DNA of 64,000 nucleotides from Amyloporia xantha (Eukaryota > Basidiomycota > Agaricomycetes > Polyporales > Adustoporiaceae): positions 496,001 through 560,000 of the forward strand of contig JAYKKR010000028.1 of NCBI GenBank assembly GCA_036971615.1, in the 5' to 3' direction. The position numbers and the translations under genes were made by a program. The notes beneath the pieces are model-generated. The model searched no databases. It was not told the origin of the DNA and was given only the letters and a program-made list of their open reading frames with translations. Of this stretch, positions 21,001 through 30,297 are shown piece after piece; within the stretch, counting starts at the first letter, position 1, and every line of letters starts with the position of its first letter.

Positions 21001-24000
21001 GTGAAGACCGCGGTGAGTCCGAAAGGCGGTCTTCTCCTTATCCTTGTCTGCCATTTCTAACTGAGTAAAACCGGAGAGCGCATCGAGAGTCGACAGCCAT
21101 TGAGCACCGGTAAGGGCTTGTAGAATGTCCTCCTGTTTGGGTAGAGGAAACTCATCCGGTATTACTTGGTCATTTAACTTTCGAAAATCAATGACCATCC
21201 TTGGTTTCCCATTTCGGTATACGATAAATGCTGGAGCGCCCCAGGGGCTCTTAGAGGGTTCGATTACTCCCAGTTCTAGCCAAGTATCCATCTGCTTATC
21301 CATAACTTCACGCTTAGCCGGGGATGAAGGAAACGGAGGAAGGGAGACTGGGGTAGAATTCGGTTTCAATGGTACTTCAACCTTAGCGTTGTAATGTCCT
21401 AGCCGTCCATTGAGGCTGAACGCTAGCTTATGCTTTAGGACCACTTGTTCCAAAACCGAACGCTGGGAGTCCGATACATGGCTGCTGAAATCGACTTCTT
21501 TAAGAAGCTGAGACTCGTCGATAATCTCTTCTGGGGGCTCGCCGGTCTTAGGTCCGCCTTCCAACGGTTCCGTAGATGAAGGGTCTTCTACGGTGTCCTT
21601 TCCTCGACTGGTGATTAGGTCTTGAACGGAGCTGGAGACCGTCTGCCCTTGAACTAGGTGACTAAGGACGTCTATCGACCCGTTACTCTCTATTAATAAA
21701 CGAATAAACCGAGCATGGGTTACCGCCTTAGTCCAGGCGGTCTTACCCATGGTTTCTGATCGGTCTAGCCATTTATTCGGGTCGAATGCCTTGCCAAGGA
21801 CCTGTCCTGAAGGAATAACCATAGGATGCTTGCTGAAGTTTGCGACATGCAGCGCTGGTCTCTCAGAAGAGATGAACGAGTCTGTGGTTGCAAATACGTC
21901 GTCCATATTCTTATGAGTTTGAAAAGACCGTTCCACAAATAAAGTCTTCAAGTTGTCTTCGAAGGGCGCGTAGACCGATACTAACTTGGAAGATTCAGGA
22001 GGAATGATAACCATTTGCTTGGCTCTGACTAAGTTATCTTGAGACCGAGAGCGTTGTTGACGCTTTCGTCGCTGATTCTTCTTATGCAGTCTCGTCCTCC
22101 CCGTGCGGTCTCGCGATCCAATGAAGACCTTGAAGGCTTGTCCATGGTCATCCGTAAGGGAAGAAGTCGAATTCTCCACCTCTAGGGAGATGCCAGTGTC
22201 CGCAAACTGTATAGCGGTCTTACCGTCTTGCCTCAGGACCGAAAGTGAGTATTGGTCCGCGAAGTCGTTGCCTAAAATGAAAGGAGTCGTCATTCCTTTA
22301 ACGACATAAGCCTCGACGTTCATTTTAATGGACCGCTCTTCGGTCTTGAAGATCAAGTCGATAGGAACATAACCAGAAATCTTAGCTCGCCCAGTGACCT
22401 GTACCAAGTTGATCTTCTGGCCCGCCTTGATTTTGGGAGGATGTATCATCGCCTCTAAACACTTTGCAGAGATGAGAGTAATGTCTGATCCCGAGTCGAT
22501 GATGATATCCTGCATTTCGACCTCTCGGTCTCCTAAAAATCCGCGAGCCTTTGTAGCCTTTGATCCAAGGAAGGAACAACCGGGCGGTCTAGCAAGGTGT
22601 TTACGAAGTTCTAAGACCGGCTGGTTATCTAGGGAAACTGGCCCTTGGAAAAGAGACCGAAGGTTCTTAGTCGCTAAACGTCGACTGCGTCGTAGAGGAG
22701 GAGGAGCTGGGCGTGCGCTATAAACCGTGACGGATCTAGTTTCCTGAGTAGCCGAGGGGACTGCCTCTCCCTCCAGGGCCTTACCTGCTGCTTCGGTCTT
22801 GCTAGGCTGAGCAAGATATACAGAAGGTTCGGTAGACTGGAGGGATTTACGAAAATCCTGCTCGGTCTCCGATTCGACGTCTGACAATCCTAAGTAAGCG
22901 ATCTCATAGTCCTCCTCTGCGCGTAGTTCCTCTTCAGAAAGCTGGATAAAATTGGTTCGGGCAAACCGCTGTCCTTGTCGAGCGTGCTTACATTCGTTGT
23001 CCCAGTGGAAAGGACTATCACAGTGCCGACAAGGTCGCTTGCCTAATTCCTGCGGAGTTTTTCGAAGCTTAGACCGGTTGGAATCGTCTCGAGGAAACTT
23101 AGGTGGAGACCGGTTAGGAGTAGTGGAGTCCGCGGCATTAGAACGTGAATCCCTAAACCGATTTCGTCGGTCTTCAAAGGAGGGTTTCAACGGCTCCTTC
23201 GAATCAGTACCAAGGCCGACAAGGGTTTCTTCATAGTACTTAATGGCGTTCTGAAGATCGACGACCTTAGCATATAGGTGAGGGGATAGAACGGTGTTCC
23301 ACATGACCGGGGCTCCGTCAAGGATTTCACCAACCAATTCGGTTTCAGTGTAATCATATACGAATTCGAGCAGTTCCAACTTGCGAATGTAATATTCAGA
23401 AGGCAATTCCCTCTGATTTCCGCTGTCTCGGTATCGAGCACGGTTGGCTTTAGACTTTTGTCGGTCTAACCAAGCCTTGTTCATGTAGTGCTTTCCAATA
23501 GCTTTCCGCAAGGAGGTCCATCCTTTCTGAATGCGCTCTCGTTCATAACCAGGAAGCGAGAAATACCAGTTTTCCGCATGAGACCGAAGACGCCTAGGTA
23601 CGACGGATCCAAGCTGTTTGGCTATCATGGAAGATCCTTCAGCTATTTGATTGACCTTCATAATCCATCGAGCTAGAGTCTCGGTATCCCCATCCCAAGT
23701 GGGTACTACATCGATTTTCAGCTTGAGATCAAACCGAGGGACCTCTGCTGGTCTAGGATCATCGCTGTCTGAGTTGGAATTCTTCGGTTTTCGTTTCGAA
23801 GGAATAGGACCCGTCGGTTTCTTGGGAGGTCCGGTCGGTTTCTCATCATCTGAAGAGTCTGACGGATCGCTGGGATCATCTCCAGGAAACCGTCTCATAC
23901 GCGGTATTCCCCCTTTACCGAATAATTCCGTGATGCGGCGACCATGCCTGGCGGGCTCTGCTCGCTTCTTCTTGGCCTTCTCCCTCATTCCCGGGATCCT

Positions 24001-24378
24001 TGAGGTTGGGTCTTGATCCTCGTCGTGAGGGGGTTCTTCAGCCTCGGATTCTTGAGGAGCGGGAGCGGTGTCTACTAGAGCGGTTTCAGTCGGTCTTGCG
24101 CTATCCTCCATATGAGGCGGCTTGGGTCGGTTAGAAAACGGAGTTCGTCGAAGAGCGGAAGAAACAGTAGGGACCTCTGCTGGAGTTGTCGGTCTTGCGC
24201 TTCGAACTGACATATTACTATGCCGACTAGATACTCGGGGAGGTGTTTCATCCTCATCCTCATCGGGTACTACCTTCTGACGAATCCCTAACACCCTTCC
24301 TAGAAACATCAGAAAGGTCTCGACCTCCGCTCGGTATGCTACTCCTAGAATCTGAAAATCGTTGACTGAATAAACCAC
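18091..24378 (-). CDS. Element 2 Gag-Pol polyprotein with chromodomain
   Basis: One open frame of 2,095 codons. The frame is actually open upstream to about 24,660, so the listed start is not the real N-terminus. Gag capsid region lies at about residues 220-400. A CCHC knuckle CRHCDSPFHWDNEC is near 450. Protease has DSGSD near 626 and FILGNDF near 695. Reverse transcriptase includes MVIDFRKLND, FGFRNGPSVFQRVM and catalytic YIDD near 1,160. RNase H includes YRLYTDACDYGLA and LAITDHAAL. Integrase has an HHCC finger (CDVCQKSK) and a D,D35E core (MDFIPEL near 1,717, ISDRDVRW, QTEILNQT). A C-terminal chromodomain lies at about 2,010-2,070 (FEVESIIAE ... FKTRFVGYGPEYDEWL), which may target insertion to heterochromatin. 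All catalytic motifs are intact. Nothing suggests decay except the Gag frame change upstream. Confidence 0.95.
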   Translation of the reverse strand: MVYSVNDFQILGVAYRAEVETFLMFLGRVLGIRQKVVPDEDEDETPPRVSSRHSNMSVRSARPTTPAEVPTVSSALRRTPFSNRPKPPHMEDSARPTETALVDTAPAPQESEAEEPPHDEDQDPTSRIPGMREKAKKKRAEPARHGRRITELFGKGGIPRMRRFPGDDPSDPSDSSDDEKPTGPPKKPTGPIPSKRKPKNSNSDSDDPRPAEVPRFDLKLKIDVVPTWDGDTETLARWIMKVNQIAEGSSMIAKQLGSVVPRRLRSHAENWYFSLPGYERERIQKGWTSLRKAIGKHYMNKAWLDRQKSKANRARYRDSGNQRELPSEYYIRKLELLEFVYDYTETELVGEILDGAPVMWNTVLSPHLYAKVVDLQNAIKYYEETLVGLGTDSKEPLKPSFEDRRNRFRDSRSNAADSTTPNRSPPKFPRDDSNRSKLRKTPQELGKRPCRHCDSPFHWDNECKHARQGQRFARTNFIQLSEEELRAEEDYEIAYLGLSDVESETEQDFRKSLQSTEPSVYLAQPSKTEAAGKALEGEAVPSATQETRSVTVYSARPAPPPLRRSRRLATKNLRSLFQGPVSLDNQPVLELRKHLARPPGCSFLGSKATKARGFLGDREVEMQDIIIDSGSDITLISAKCLEAMIHPPKIKAGQKINLVQVTGRAKISGYVPIDLIFKTEERSIKMNVEAYVVKGMTTPFILGNDFADQYSLSVLRQDGKTAIQFADTGISLEVENSTSSLTDDHGQAFKVFIGSRDRTGRTRLHKKNQRRKRQQRSRSQDNLVRAKQMVIIPPESSKLVSVYAPFEDNLKTLFVERSFQTHKNMDDVFATTDSFISSERPALHVANFSKHPMVIPSGQVLGKAFDPNKWLDRSETMGKTAWTKAVTHARFIRLLIESNGSIDVLSHLVQGQTVSSSVQDLITSRGKDTVEDPSSTEPLEGGPKTGEPPEEIIDESQLLKEVDFSSHVSDSQRSVLEQVVLKHKLAFSLNGRLGHYNAKVEVPLKPNSTPVSLPPFPSSPAKREVMDKQMDTWLELGVIEPSKSPWGAPAFIVYRNGKPRMVIDFRKLNDQVIPDEFPLPKQEDILQALTGAQWLSTLDALSGFTQLEMADKDKEKTAFRTHRGLHQFRRMPFGFRNGPSVFQRVMQNILAPFLWIFALVYIDDIVVYSTSFEDHVKHLDSVFLAIEQAGITLSPGKCHLAYQSLLLLGQKVSRLGISTHKEKVDAIVGLMEPRNVKELQVFLGMMVYFSSYIPFYAWIAAPLFGLLKKEGLGWEWTDVHQEAFNLCKQVLVNAPVRAYAMPGRPYRLYTDACDYGLAAILQQVQPMLIKDLRGTKIYERLKKAFDNKEPIPNLVVSVSPTESDVPSPGKWAERFEDTTVYVERVIAYWSRILKAAERNYSPTEREALALKEGLIKFQSFLEGSSVLAITDHAALTWSRTFQNVNRRLLTWGTVFAAYPGLKIIHRAGRVHSNVDPISRLRRRIPYQDGPSSDPTDALQLHQELEDPLKDMYEELGPQFEEKLIKVASRFCETLDQEDEGEELTVLFATHSSEDTENPWSLVYQASSKHSLLVGITPGEVQTWKKAYSKDEHFKIVKKNLETETDWSNPEFPQYTTTPEGLVYFEDHQGNSRLCVPEELRVQVMKEAHDLMTEGAHSGYHRSYNRIASTYYWPRMSRDIKKYVSTCDVCQKSKPRRHAPVGLLQPIPIPTRPFEVITMDFIPELPNSSGFDNILVIVDKLTKYGLFIPTTTRITEKETAALLFKHIFSEYGLPKQIISDRDVRWRGDFWKEVCRLMKIERSLTTSYHPQADGQTEILNQTLEIALRAYIGPSRDDWSDHLDGLRLSYNTSPHSATGYSPAYLLRGYHPITGGTLMNPGPSIPRSVSDTSHPEAGDMVDGFMADRHDAQEALYLGQVHQKRAYNNGRIMTEFEVGDKVVLNVDSLELLRSQAGRGRKLLMKYDGPFEIIRKISSVAYQVRLPASYGIHPVINIAHLERYHESPPEFGARPTKDLARQDFNELPEFEVESIIAERSRKSRNGRRVALFKTRFVGYGPEYDEWLTRTQLRNAPDILKAWQNRRDRAVVASKLSQTSVA

Positions 24379-24589
24379 CTCCTTGGACAGTCCTGTTTTG
24401 TCGAACTTAGGGAAAGGAGGAGGAGTAGAACCGCAAGCCTGAATGCGGTTTCCGTAGGTATAAGTAAGCTTTCCGAGTAAAGCGTTAAGCTTATTATAAA
24501 GATTAAGGTCTGGACATACTCCTATAATATCGTTATCGGAGGAGTATAGAATAGGGTTGCGTAGCAGTTGGTCTAGTAGATCTATTTCC

Positions 24590-25009
24590 TTATACCAATA
24601 CCGACTCTCCGTTCGAGATAGGTGCGTGCCATCGCGACCGTCTGGAAGAGTGTAAGGGGCGCTTTAAGTATTCTTGAGCTAGCAGGGTTGCGTCGTACCT
24701 ACGGCCAAATACTGCACCAAGTGGTCCGTCGGTGTTAGCAAGGTCGCGCAAAGCATTGGTTATCGGAAATTCCAAGGGGACCGAACTTACGTTGGTAAAC
24801 CGTACTGAATCGACCGGTCTTGCTCCTTTGACGGCGACAAGGTCGGTCTCGAATAGTGATTGATCCACGAGTTCCTCGTCTTCTTCGGAATTGTTTTCCC
24901 TAGGAGATGAACCTGGAAGGGGATGATCCGCTGGGTCATCTCGGTCTTGAAGACCTTGCTGATAAGAGGCGGCATCCTCGCTTCCTACTGCTACAAAGGA
25001 CATTGACAT
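24590..25009 (-). CDS. Element 2 Gag N-terminal frame (139 aa)
   Basis: Starts MSMSFVAVGS shortly after the primer-binding site and ends at 24,590. From about 24,660 downward a different frame (TLPDGRDGTHLSRTESRYWYKEIDLL) is open continuously into the long gag-pol frame. That frame and the end of this one (ALRDLANTDGPLGAVFGRRY ... EYLKRP) appear to be two parts of one Gag protein. The switch needs a +1 shift near 24,655-24,665, close to CCC TTA. It is either programmed +1 frameshifting or a 1-nt mutation. Confidence 0.6.
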   Translation of the reverse strand: MSMSFVAVGSEDAASYQQGLQDRDDPADHPLPGSSPRENNSEEDEELVDQSLFETDLVAVKGARPVDSVRFTNVSSVPLEFPITNALRDLANTDGPLGAVFGRRYDATLLAQEYLKRPLHSSRRSRWHAPISNGESVLV

Positions 25010-25060
25010 TGTTAGTGAATCTATACTGAAGGAAATGTGAGTAACTTTTCAAAAGGAAGT

Positions 25061-25077
25061 TCCCAGTGCGTCCACCA
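25061..25077 (-). promoter_or_regulatory. Element 2 primer-binding site
   Basis: On the minus strand, one base after the 5' LTR, TGGTGGACGCACTGGGA begins with the TGG complementary to a tRNA CCA end. This is the usual layout for tRNA-primed minus-strand synthesis. The tRNA species is not identified. Confidence 0.65.
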
Positions 25078-25078
25078 A

Positions 25079-26128
25079 TGTTAAGAACCAGGGTAGTACT
25101 AGTACCTAAGCTCGTATACCGGTAACGGATAGGATAATAAAAATACTTAGACTGTATGCTTGAGTCCTAATGGCTAGTTAGGAGTGGAATGCCGGTATAC
25201 CAAGTAAGAAGTATAAGACCGTAGGGTCTTATGTTAGAGATTGGCGTGAGCCTAAGAGTATCGCTCAAGACCGAAGGTCGTTAGGTTAAGACCGACTTAG
25301 AGAGATACCGCTTATGTTCACGCAGAGATAAGGTTTAAAGGTAGAACTTCCTAAACAAAGATAACTCAAATCCTTCGCAAGTATTGTTGCCAGACCAAGG
25401 GCTTTAGGTAGCGCGAAGCAATACCGAAGACCGCTACTTAGCGCGAAGCTATAAGTAGTTTGTCAAGTCTGGGATAGATCTCTTTACCAGCGCGTAGCTA
25501 TGGTAAGATCTACAATGATATGTGAAGGAGACAAGGTCTCGTTGTGCTAAGAGCTCAGAGGTAAAATAGATTGCTTGAAACCGAAGACCGTCGGTCTTCT
25601 TAAATACAAGTGAGAAATGCTAGAACCTTCTAAACATGCGTAGTCCGTACTTCTACAATACACTGCCCAATACCTGTGCATCTATTGTTCTCTACGCACT
25701 GCCTTGAATACTCACTGAGACCGCGCTGCTATCCTCGTGTGGCGGAGTGGCGCACCTCGGGCATTCATCGGTCTTGCCTCGGTCTTCCTCGATCCATAAG
25801 GTGAGATCGGTCCGCTCTCCGTAGGTCGGATCGTGCTACCGGTCCTCGAGGTGTTTCACGGGACTCGACCTCTCACGCGAAGTGTGGGCGTTTGTGGGTC
25901 CCGAGGATCCGCTTTCTCTAAGAAGGAAATGGAGGACTACCCGTTGAGCGGGAGACCGAGTCATAGTCCCAATGAGTATCGGTTTCACACGCAAAGTATA
26001 GGTGCTCGCGGGTCCCGATGATCCGCGCGGTCTTGAAGGGTAGTGAAGGACTACCCGTTGATGGAAGACCGAGTCCTTTCTTGGAAAGAACTCGATTATA
26101 AGAAGGCCACATCGGGATATCCATAACA
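25079..26128 (-). repeat. Element 2 5' LTR (1,050 bp)
   Basis: Same length and, as far as read, same sequence as 14,481-15,530. Short frames inside it are identical in both LTRs simply because the LTRs are identical; they are not treated as genes. CAAGT (26,129-26,133) follows directly. Confidence 0.95.
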
Positions 26129-26133
26129 CAAGT

Positions 26134-29100
26134 GCACAGGCAAGGGTTTTTCAAGTTCAAATGTTTTTACCCCTAACTGATGTGCCAATTTGGCAGACAT
26201 GAAGTCCGCTAAGGATCCGGAGTCCAACAACGCTCGCGCAGGATGCCCATTCACTTCCACCACCACCACAACGGGTTCAGGTATTATGCGACGAAAGTCC
26301 CTCGGAGTCCCGGCGTTTCGTTGCAAATGTAGGATGGGCTCATGCACAGCCCTCCTCGAAACAGCGTTCAGCTCTAAGAACCGTCCGCTCCGACTGGAGT
26401 ATACAAAGTCGCTCCATTGCTCGTCCCTACCGAACGCGCAAGGAGCTAACTTCTTTCGCACCTGCCGCGCATAGAAGTTGGCTAAGTCGAAATACCGGTT
26501 CCGGAGCAATGTCTCAGGAATCACAAGCTCAACCCCTAGGTACGCGTCGCGAACCTTAATACCAGTTCCATCAATGGTCCTGGTGCAGCGAAACCGTTCT
26601 GACCACGGATCGTCAGGATCTCCCTTGGTGGGGTGTTCGATTTCCTTCGTTAGAACAGCGGACACTTCCCGGGCAATCGAGACAGTCCCGGCTTTGGACA
26701 TGCCCCATTGCTCCGAGGTGGGCAGACAGTGAGGGTGCCCGAGTTGCTGCGCAACTTCTAGTCGGAACCACCAAGCCACATCGAACTCCTCATCCTCCAG
26801 ATGCTCCGCAGCAATGAGGAACTCTCCGTTAGGTGCGCCGTCCCACGCCACTGCGTAGAATTCATCTGACACACGCATCACATAGTAGATATCATCAGCT
26901 TCGCAACGCGTATCACTTCCCTCCGCAGAGTGCCTTACACAACAGTACGGCGCATGCTTCCGCAGAGCTCGCAGGGCGCTACTAGCATGCACATCCTCGA
27001 GAGCTGACGGGTACCGCCCTTCCCGTGTGGTGATGGGTAGCACAACATAGTCTTCCGACATATCCCTCCGCTGTTCCGCCAATCTCGCGAAAGGACTCGT
27101 AGGCGCTGTCCGTCCGTCATGCAAACTTCCCTCCCGCTGGTCCCTACAACACGGCGTGCTGAGCGAGTGGGGAGTGTCGATATGGCAACGACAGCCGTCC
27201 CCACTTCCTCGTTCGGCGGGATGTGTTATAACGTCGACATGATTCAGGCTGATCGCGTCCATTGGCGCAGTAGAGTCCACTAAGGTGCGAAGCTCATCTA
27301 CTGCCCCGAAATCAGGGTGAACGCTGAATGAGGTGAGTCCCGGAGCGCGGCCGCTCCGGTTAGACCTCACCTTGTGCATCTCGGGGCAGTTTCTACTCAT
27401 GTGCCCCGTCTGCTTACAAACAAAGCACTTCCCCGCAGCCTGCAGCTCAGCCCGCTCCTTATCCGACAACAGAGGGCGCGCCGTTACACGTTGCTGACTC
27501 GCTGCTGTGGAGGGACGAGGCCCATTCGACCCCCTCATCACACCGGCTCCACTCGCGGCCGCCCCATCTCCCCGGCGTGGCCGAGAACGAACTTGTTTCC
27601 GAGTGGGCGCGCGCTCACCCTCCACAGCAGAGGTAAACGGCAGTTTACCGCCCTTAGTTGACCGTCGGTCAGAAGACATGGACGGGCCGACGTTAGAGGC
27701 TATTTCCTCGATCTCTGCGGCGGCTCGAACGTCGTCCCAGCTAGCAGCGGTAGGAGTCAAGCCTTTACGCCACAATTCCCTCTGGATGCTGAAGGACAAC
27801 CCTGACCAGAGCTTGTCCACCCGATCACGTTCGGACCATACACCTGACATCTTCGCCAGACCATCAAGTTCGTGCACGAACTCACGCACGGTGCGTTCTC
27901 CCTGCTTACACCTATTGAATTTCGCCCTCATTTTTAAGCGAAAGTCAATAGGGAAACAGTAGTTAAATAGATCCATGAAAAGGTTCTTCAAAGTCCATGC
28001 CCAGGGTTTCTTAGACACCGAGTTCACGTAGAAGTCGTAAGCTTTCCCAGTGAGAAAATTCGACACCGTGATTGCGTGTCGTTTTCGTTCGAGCTCATAG
28101 CCTCGAATATATTCCGTGGCTTCCGCCATGAACTTATGAAACTTCTGTACATCCAGTGAGCCATCGTAAGGCTCGGGTTCCTTAGGTTTCAACACAGGGA
28201 CCCTGGAACGCTTCGACTTCTTCTTTTTCCTCCTTCGCCCCTCCCTGCTGTCTTCGGAGGAACTAGAAGGTTCTGACCCTCCTTCCGAACTCGAGTCGGG
28301 AGGGGAAGAAGGAGGGCTATGGTCATCGGAGTCTTCCGACACCTCACCTAACCTCTTCTCGAGAGTCCGAAATGCTCTACCCAGGTAACTTCCGGGCTCT
28401 ATTTCGGTGATAGGTTTTAGATAGGCTGAGACAGGCTTCTCACTCGCCTTGTCCTTGCTGCCATCTTCCAGCCGAACGGTCTTACCAGACCTCGTCCTGC
28501 TGTTGTGCGAAACAACTGAGGCAGTTGCGAGCTGCGCCCGAAGTGAAGCCATTTCTCGTTCCATAGCCGTGATACGTTCCACCTCGGGAGAGGGGTTTTG
28601 TTGCACGGCTGATGGGGCAGGCGCCGACGGACTAGCTGTCTGCGAAACTGCTGGCATAATGCCTGTTACAAGAGATGGGCCCGCCGCAGGCAGCAGCGTC
28701 TTCGTTGGCACAGCTCGTCTGGCCCTCCAGTATTCCAGAGCCTGACGTTGCTCTTCAACGCTTATTTCCTGGCCATTCTCGTCCAGAAGGCGTGACTGAG
28801 GGTTGGAAAAGGATTCAAGCTTTCTACGTTGAACTTCCACATCCAATTCCTCCGAAGCTATAGATACATTTCCCCAATTCCTGGGATCTACACCCTTCCC
28901 CTTCCCCTCTACAGGTATCCCAACATTACTAGGACCCCCTCGTTGCGAGTCAGATCTTTCTAGAGCTCGCTCCTCACGTATAGCCTGGAACCGTCGTGCG
29001 ATGCGATCGCGGTCTCCAGCACTCAACGCTTGCTCCGCCGCCTTCACTGTCTCGAAGACGGGAGCCGGGATAGGCGACGGGCCTATCAGGCGATTGACCG

Positions 29101-29539
29101 CCCTCGTGGATGACTCCCTAGCCAGGCTCGGGGAATCCATACTGCGGCTTCGCCGAGCATAGGAGACCTGCCGCCATCCCGGGTCTAGTTCGTTAGCGGC
29201 TTCCTCTAGCCTACTAACCCCTACCGTACTACTCGGTCGTTTAGGCACCGGAGTAAATGGTTGTGTTCCCTCCCGTAGCACGGGGCTAGGTGAGGAAGGT
29301 GTCACCGGAGCGACAGGCAGCGGTGACGGCGCGGGAGACACAACTCGACTGTACAAAAGTCCCGGTCGAACCGCGGCCGGCGACCTTGGTCGTGCGCTCT
29401 CCGTGCCTGATAACGAGTGCCCTCCCGGCACAGATTCAAGATTCTCCAATTTAGGTACTAGAAACTCACCTGGGACCGAAGGTTCGGTATCCCCGGGTAC
29501 AGAGGCGCGACGTGAGCGCAAATTGTACCGAGTAGTCAT
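26134..29539 (-). CDS. Element 1 Gag and protease N-terminal half
   Basis: Starts MTTRYNLRSRRASV. A long Pro/Ser/Arg-rich N-terminus precedes a retrotransposon gag capsid domain at about residues 460-600 (PYDGSLDVQKFHKFMAEATEYI, FNRCKQGERTVREFVHELD). A CCHC knuckle (CFVCKQTGHMSRNC) is near 705. A long spacer leads to a retropepsin with the catalytic triad in ARALLDSGSLADFMSAKL near 1,105-1,125. The coding sequence is cut after EKPLPVHL by element 2; in the present arrangement it reads a few LTR-derived codons and stops near 26,096. The continuation is at 14,480 downward in the same frame. Confidence 0.9.
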
Positions 29540-29722
29540 TCTAGGACAGAGTTGAAGAAACGATAGATTTCGAATGAAAGCAAAAGAATAGTCCTAAGAC
29601 CTTTTTGAAGCAAGTCGACAAGTCGGAGAGTCGAGTTGATCAGACCCGAGTAAGACCAGACAGAGTCGACAGCAGGAGAGTTTGTCGTAGTCGATAGAAA
29701 CCGCCTAAGACTGTCAAAAAGA
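29540..29722 (-). other. Element 1 untranslated leader
   Basis: Sequence between the 5' LTR and gag. It contains several GTCGA/AGTCGA repeats but no obvious tRNA-complementary primer site next to the LTR. Confidence 0.5.
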
Positions 29723-29999
29723 TGTGACGCTCGCGGCTTAGATAAGTCGGTGGTGTCACAAGAACGTCGCGATAGACAGGTTATAAGGCTGTTTTGAATT
29801 CGCTGTACGCTACCGGACTAGGTACAAACGGCCTCCCTTATATACGCAAAGAGAAGAGAAATTTTAAGGCTAATGACTCGTAGGAATGGAGGGGATTATT
29901 AAGGCGATGAGTCAAGGGATTATAAAGAATAAGGAAAATATTATAGGAATATACCACAAAAGGCATACACTGGAACGTGTCACGTTACAGCCCGTTACA
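29723..29999 (-). repeat. Element 1 5' LTR (277 bp)
   Basis: Full-length match to 9,169-9,445 including the TATATAAG-containing promoter stretch. GTAAG follows at 30,000-30,004. Confidence 0.95.
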
Positions 30000-30147
30000 G
30001 TAAGTTAAGCGCAACTACCCGACGACCCTAACCCCACTGTGCCCTGTGTTTCTCCACTCGCGATTGCAGTGAAAGAAGTTGACGACGTCATGGCATCCTC
30101 GTCCGCGTCATGTTCCAGTAGACTCTGTCAACCCGCCCCAGCCTTCC

Positions 30148-30155
30148 TTTATATA
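30148..30155 (+). promoter_or_regulatory. TATA box of the Ish1/Msc1-like gene
   Basis: TTTATATA about 145 nt upstream of the ATG at 30,298, followed by pyrimidine-rich leader sequence. The retroelement right edge lies only 150 bp upstream, so part of the original promoter may have been displaced. Confidence 0.5.
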
Positions 30156-30297
30156 CCCCACTGCCCCCCAGCTCTTGTCTTCTTACTTTTATCCCCATCT
30201 TTGAATTGCTTTTTCACTCTGTATCGCCCACTTTTCTGTCTCTAACGACCTCACGACACGGCTTTGAACTAAACAACAATACGACGACTACGCGACG

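Larger units (their letters stand above)
14481..26128 (-). mobile_element. Element 2: complete nested Ty3/Gypsy chromovirus with accessory genes
   Basis: 11,648 bp, transcribed on the minus strand. LTRs are 1,050 bp each (14,481-15,530 and 25,079-26,128), bounded by TGTTA...TAACA and apparently identical. In order: 5' LTR, primer-binding site, gag N-terminal frame, a 2,095-codon gag-pol frame with a C-terminal chromodomain, a 264-aa ORF in the same orientation, an oppositely oriented five-exon gene, a G-rich polypurine tract and the 3' LTR. Two accessory genes and long LTRs explain the large size. The whole element is enriched in AGACCG/CGGTCT, which element 1 and host DNA are not. Identical LTRs, perfect TSDs and an open pol suggest a recent and possibly active copy. 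Confidence 0.95.
14481..26128. repeat. Interspersed hexamer field AGACCG/CGGTCT
   Basis: By hand count there are twelve sites per LTR and about fifty between 18,000 and 25,000. The 15.5-18.0 kb accessory region has a similar density. This is roughly one per 100-140 bp, against one per 2,048 bp expected. Sites are most often preceded by A or G and followed by A or T. Related AAACCG and ATACCG sites also look frequent. In coding DNA the hexamer falls in all three frames and both orientations, so it is not a repeated peptide. Only two sites (28,477 and 29,010) were noticed in the roughly 9 kb of element 1. Confidence 0.85.
9169..29999 (-). mobile_element. Element 1: Ty3/Gypsy LTR retrotransposon, interrupted by element 2
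   Basis: Transcribed on the minus strand. The two 277-bp terminal repeats begin TGTGACG and end GTTACA in plus-strand reading and look identical. The 5-bp target duplication GTAAG occurs at 9,164-9,168 and 30,000-30,004. Without the nested insert and one copy of its target duplication the element is about 9.18 kb. In reading order it has the 5' LTR (29,723-29,999), gag with a CCHC knuckle, protease, reverse transcriptase, RNase H, a frameshift, integrase, an extra 259-aa ORF and the 3' LTR. No canonical tRNA-3'-end primer site (TGG...) is seen directly after the 5' LTR, so the priming mode is unclear. Confidence 0.95.

Noticed and set aside
29700..29722. tRNA primer-binding site next to the element 1 5' LTR
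   Set aside because: The adjacent sequence lacks a TGG start, and no complement to it was found inside the LTR for self-priming, so no call is made.
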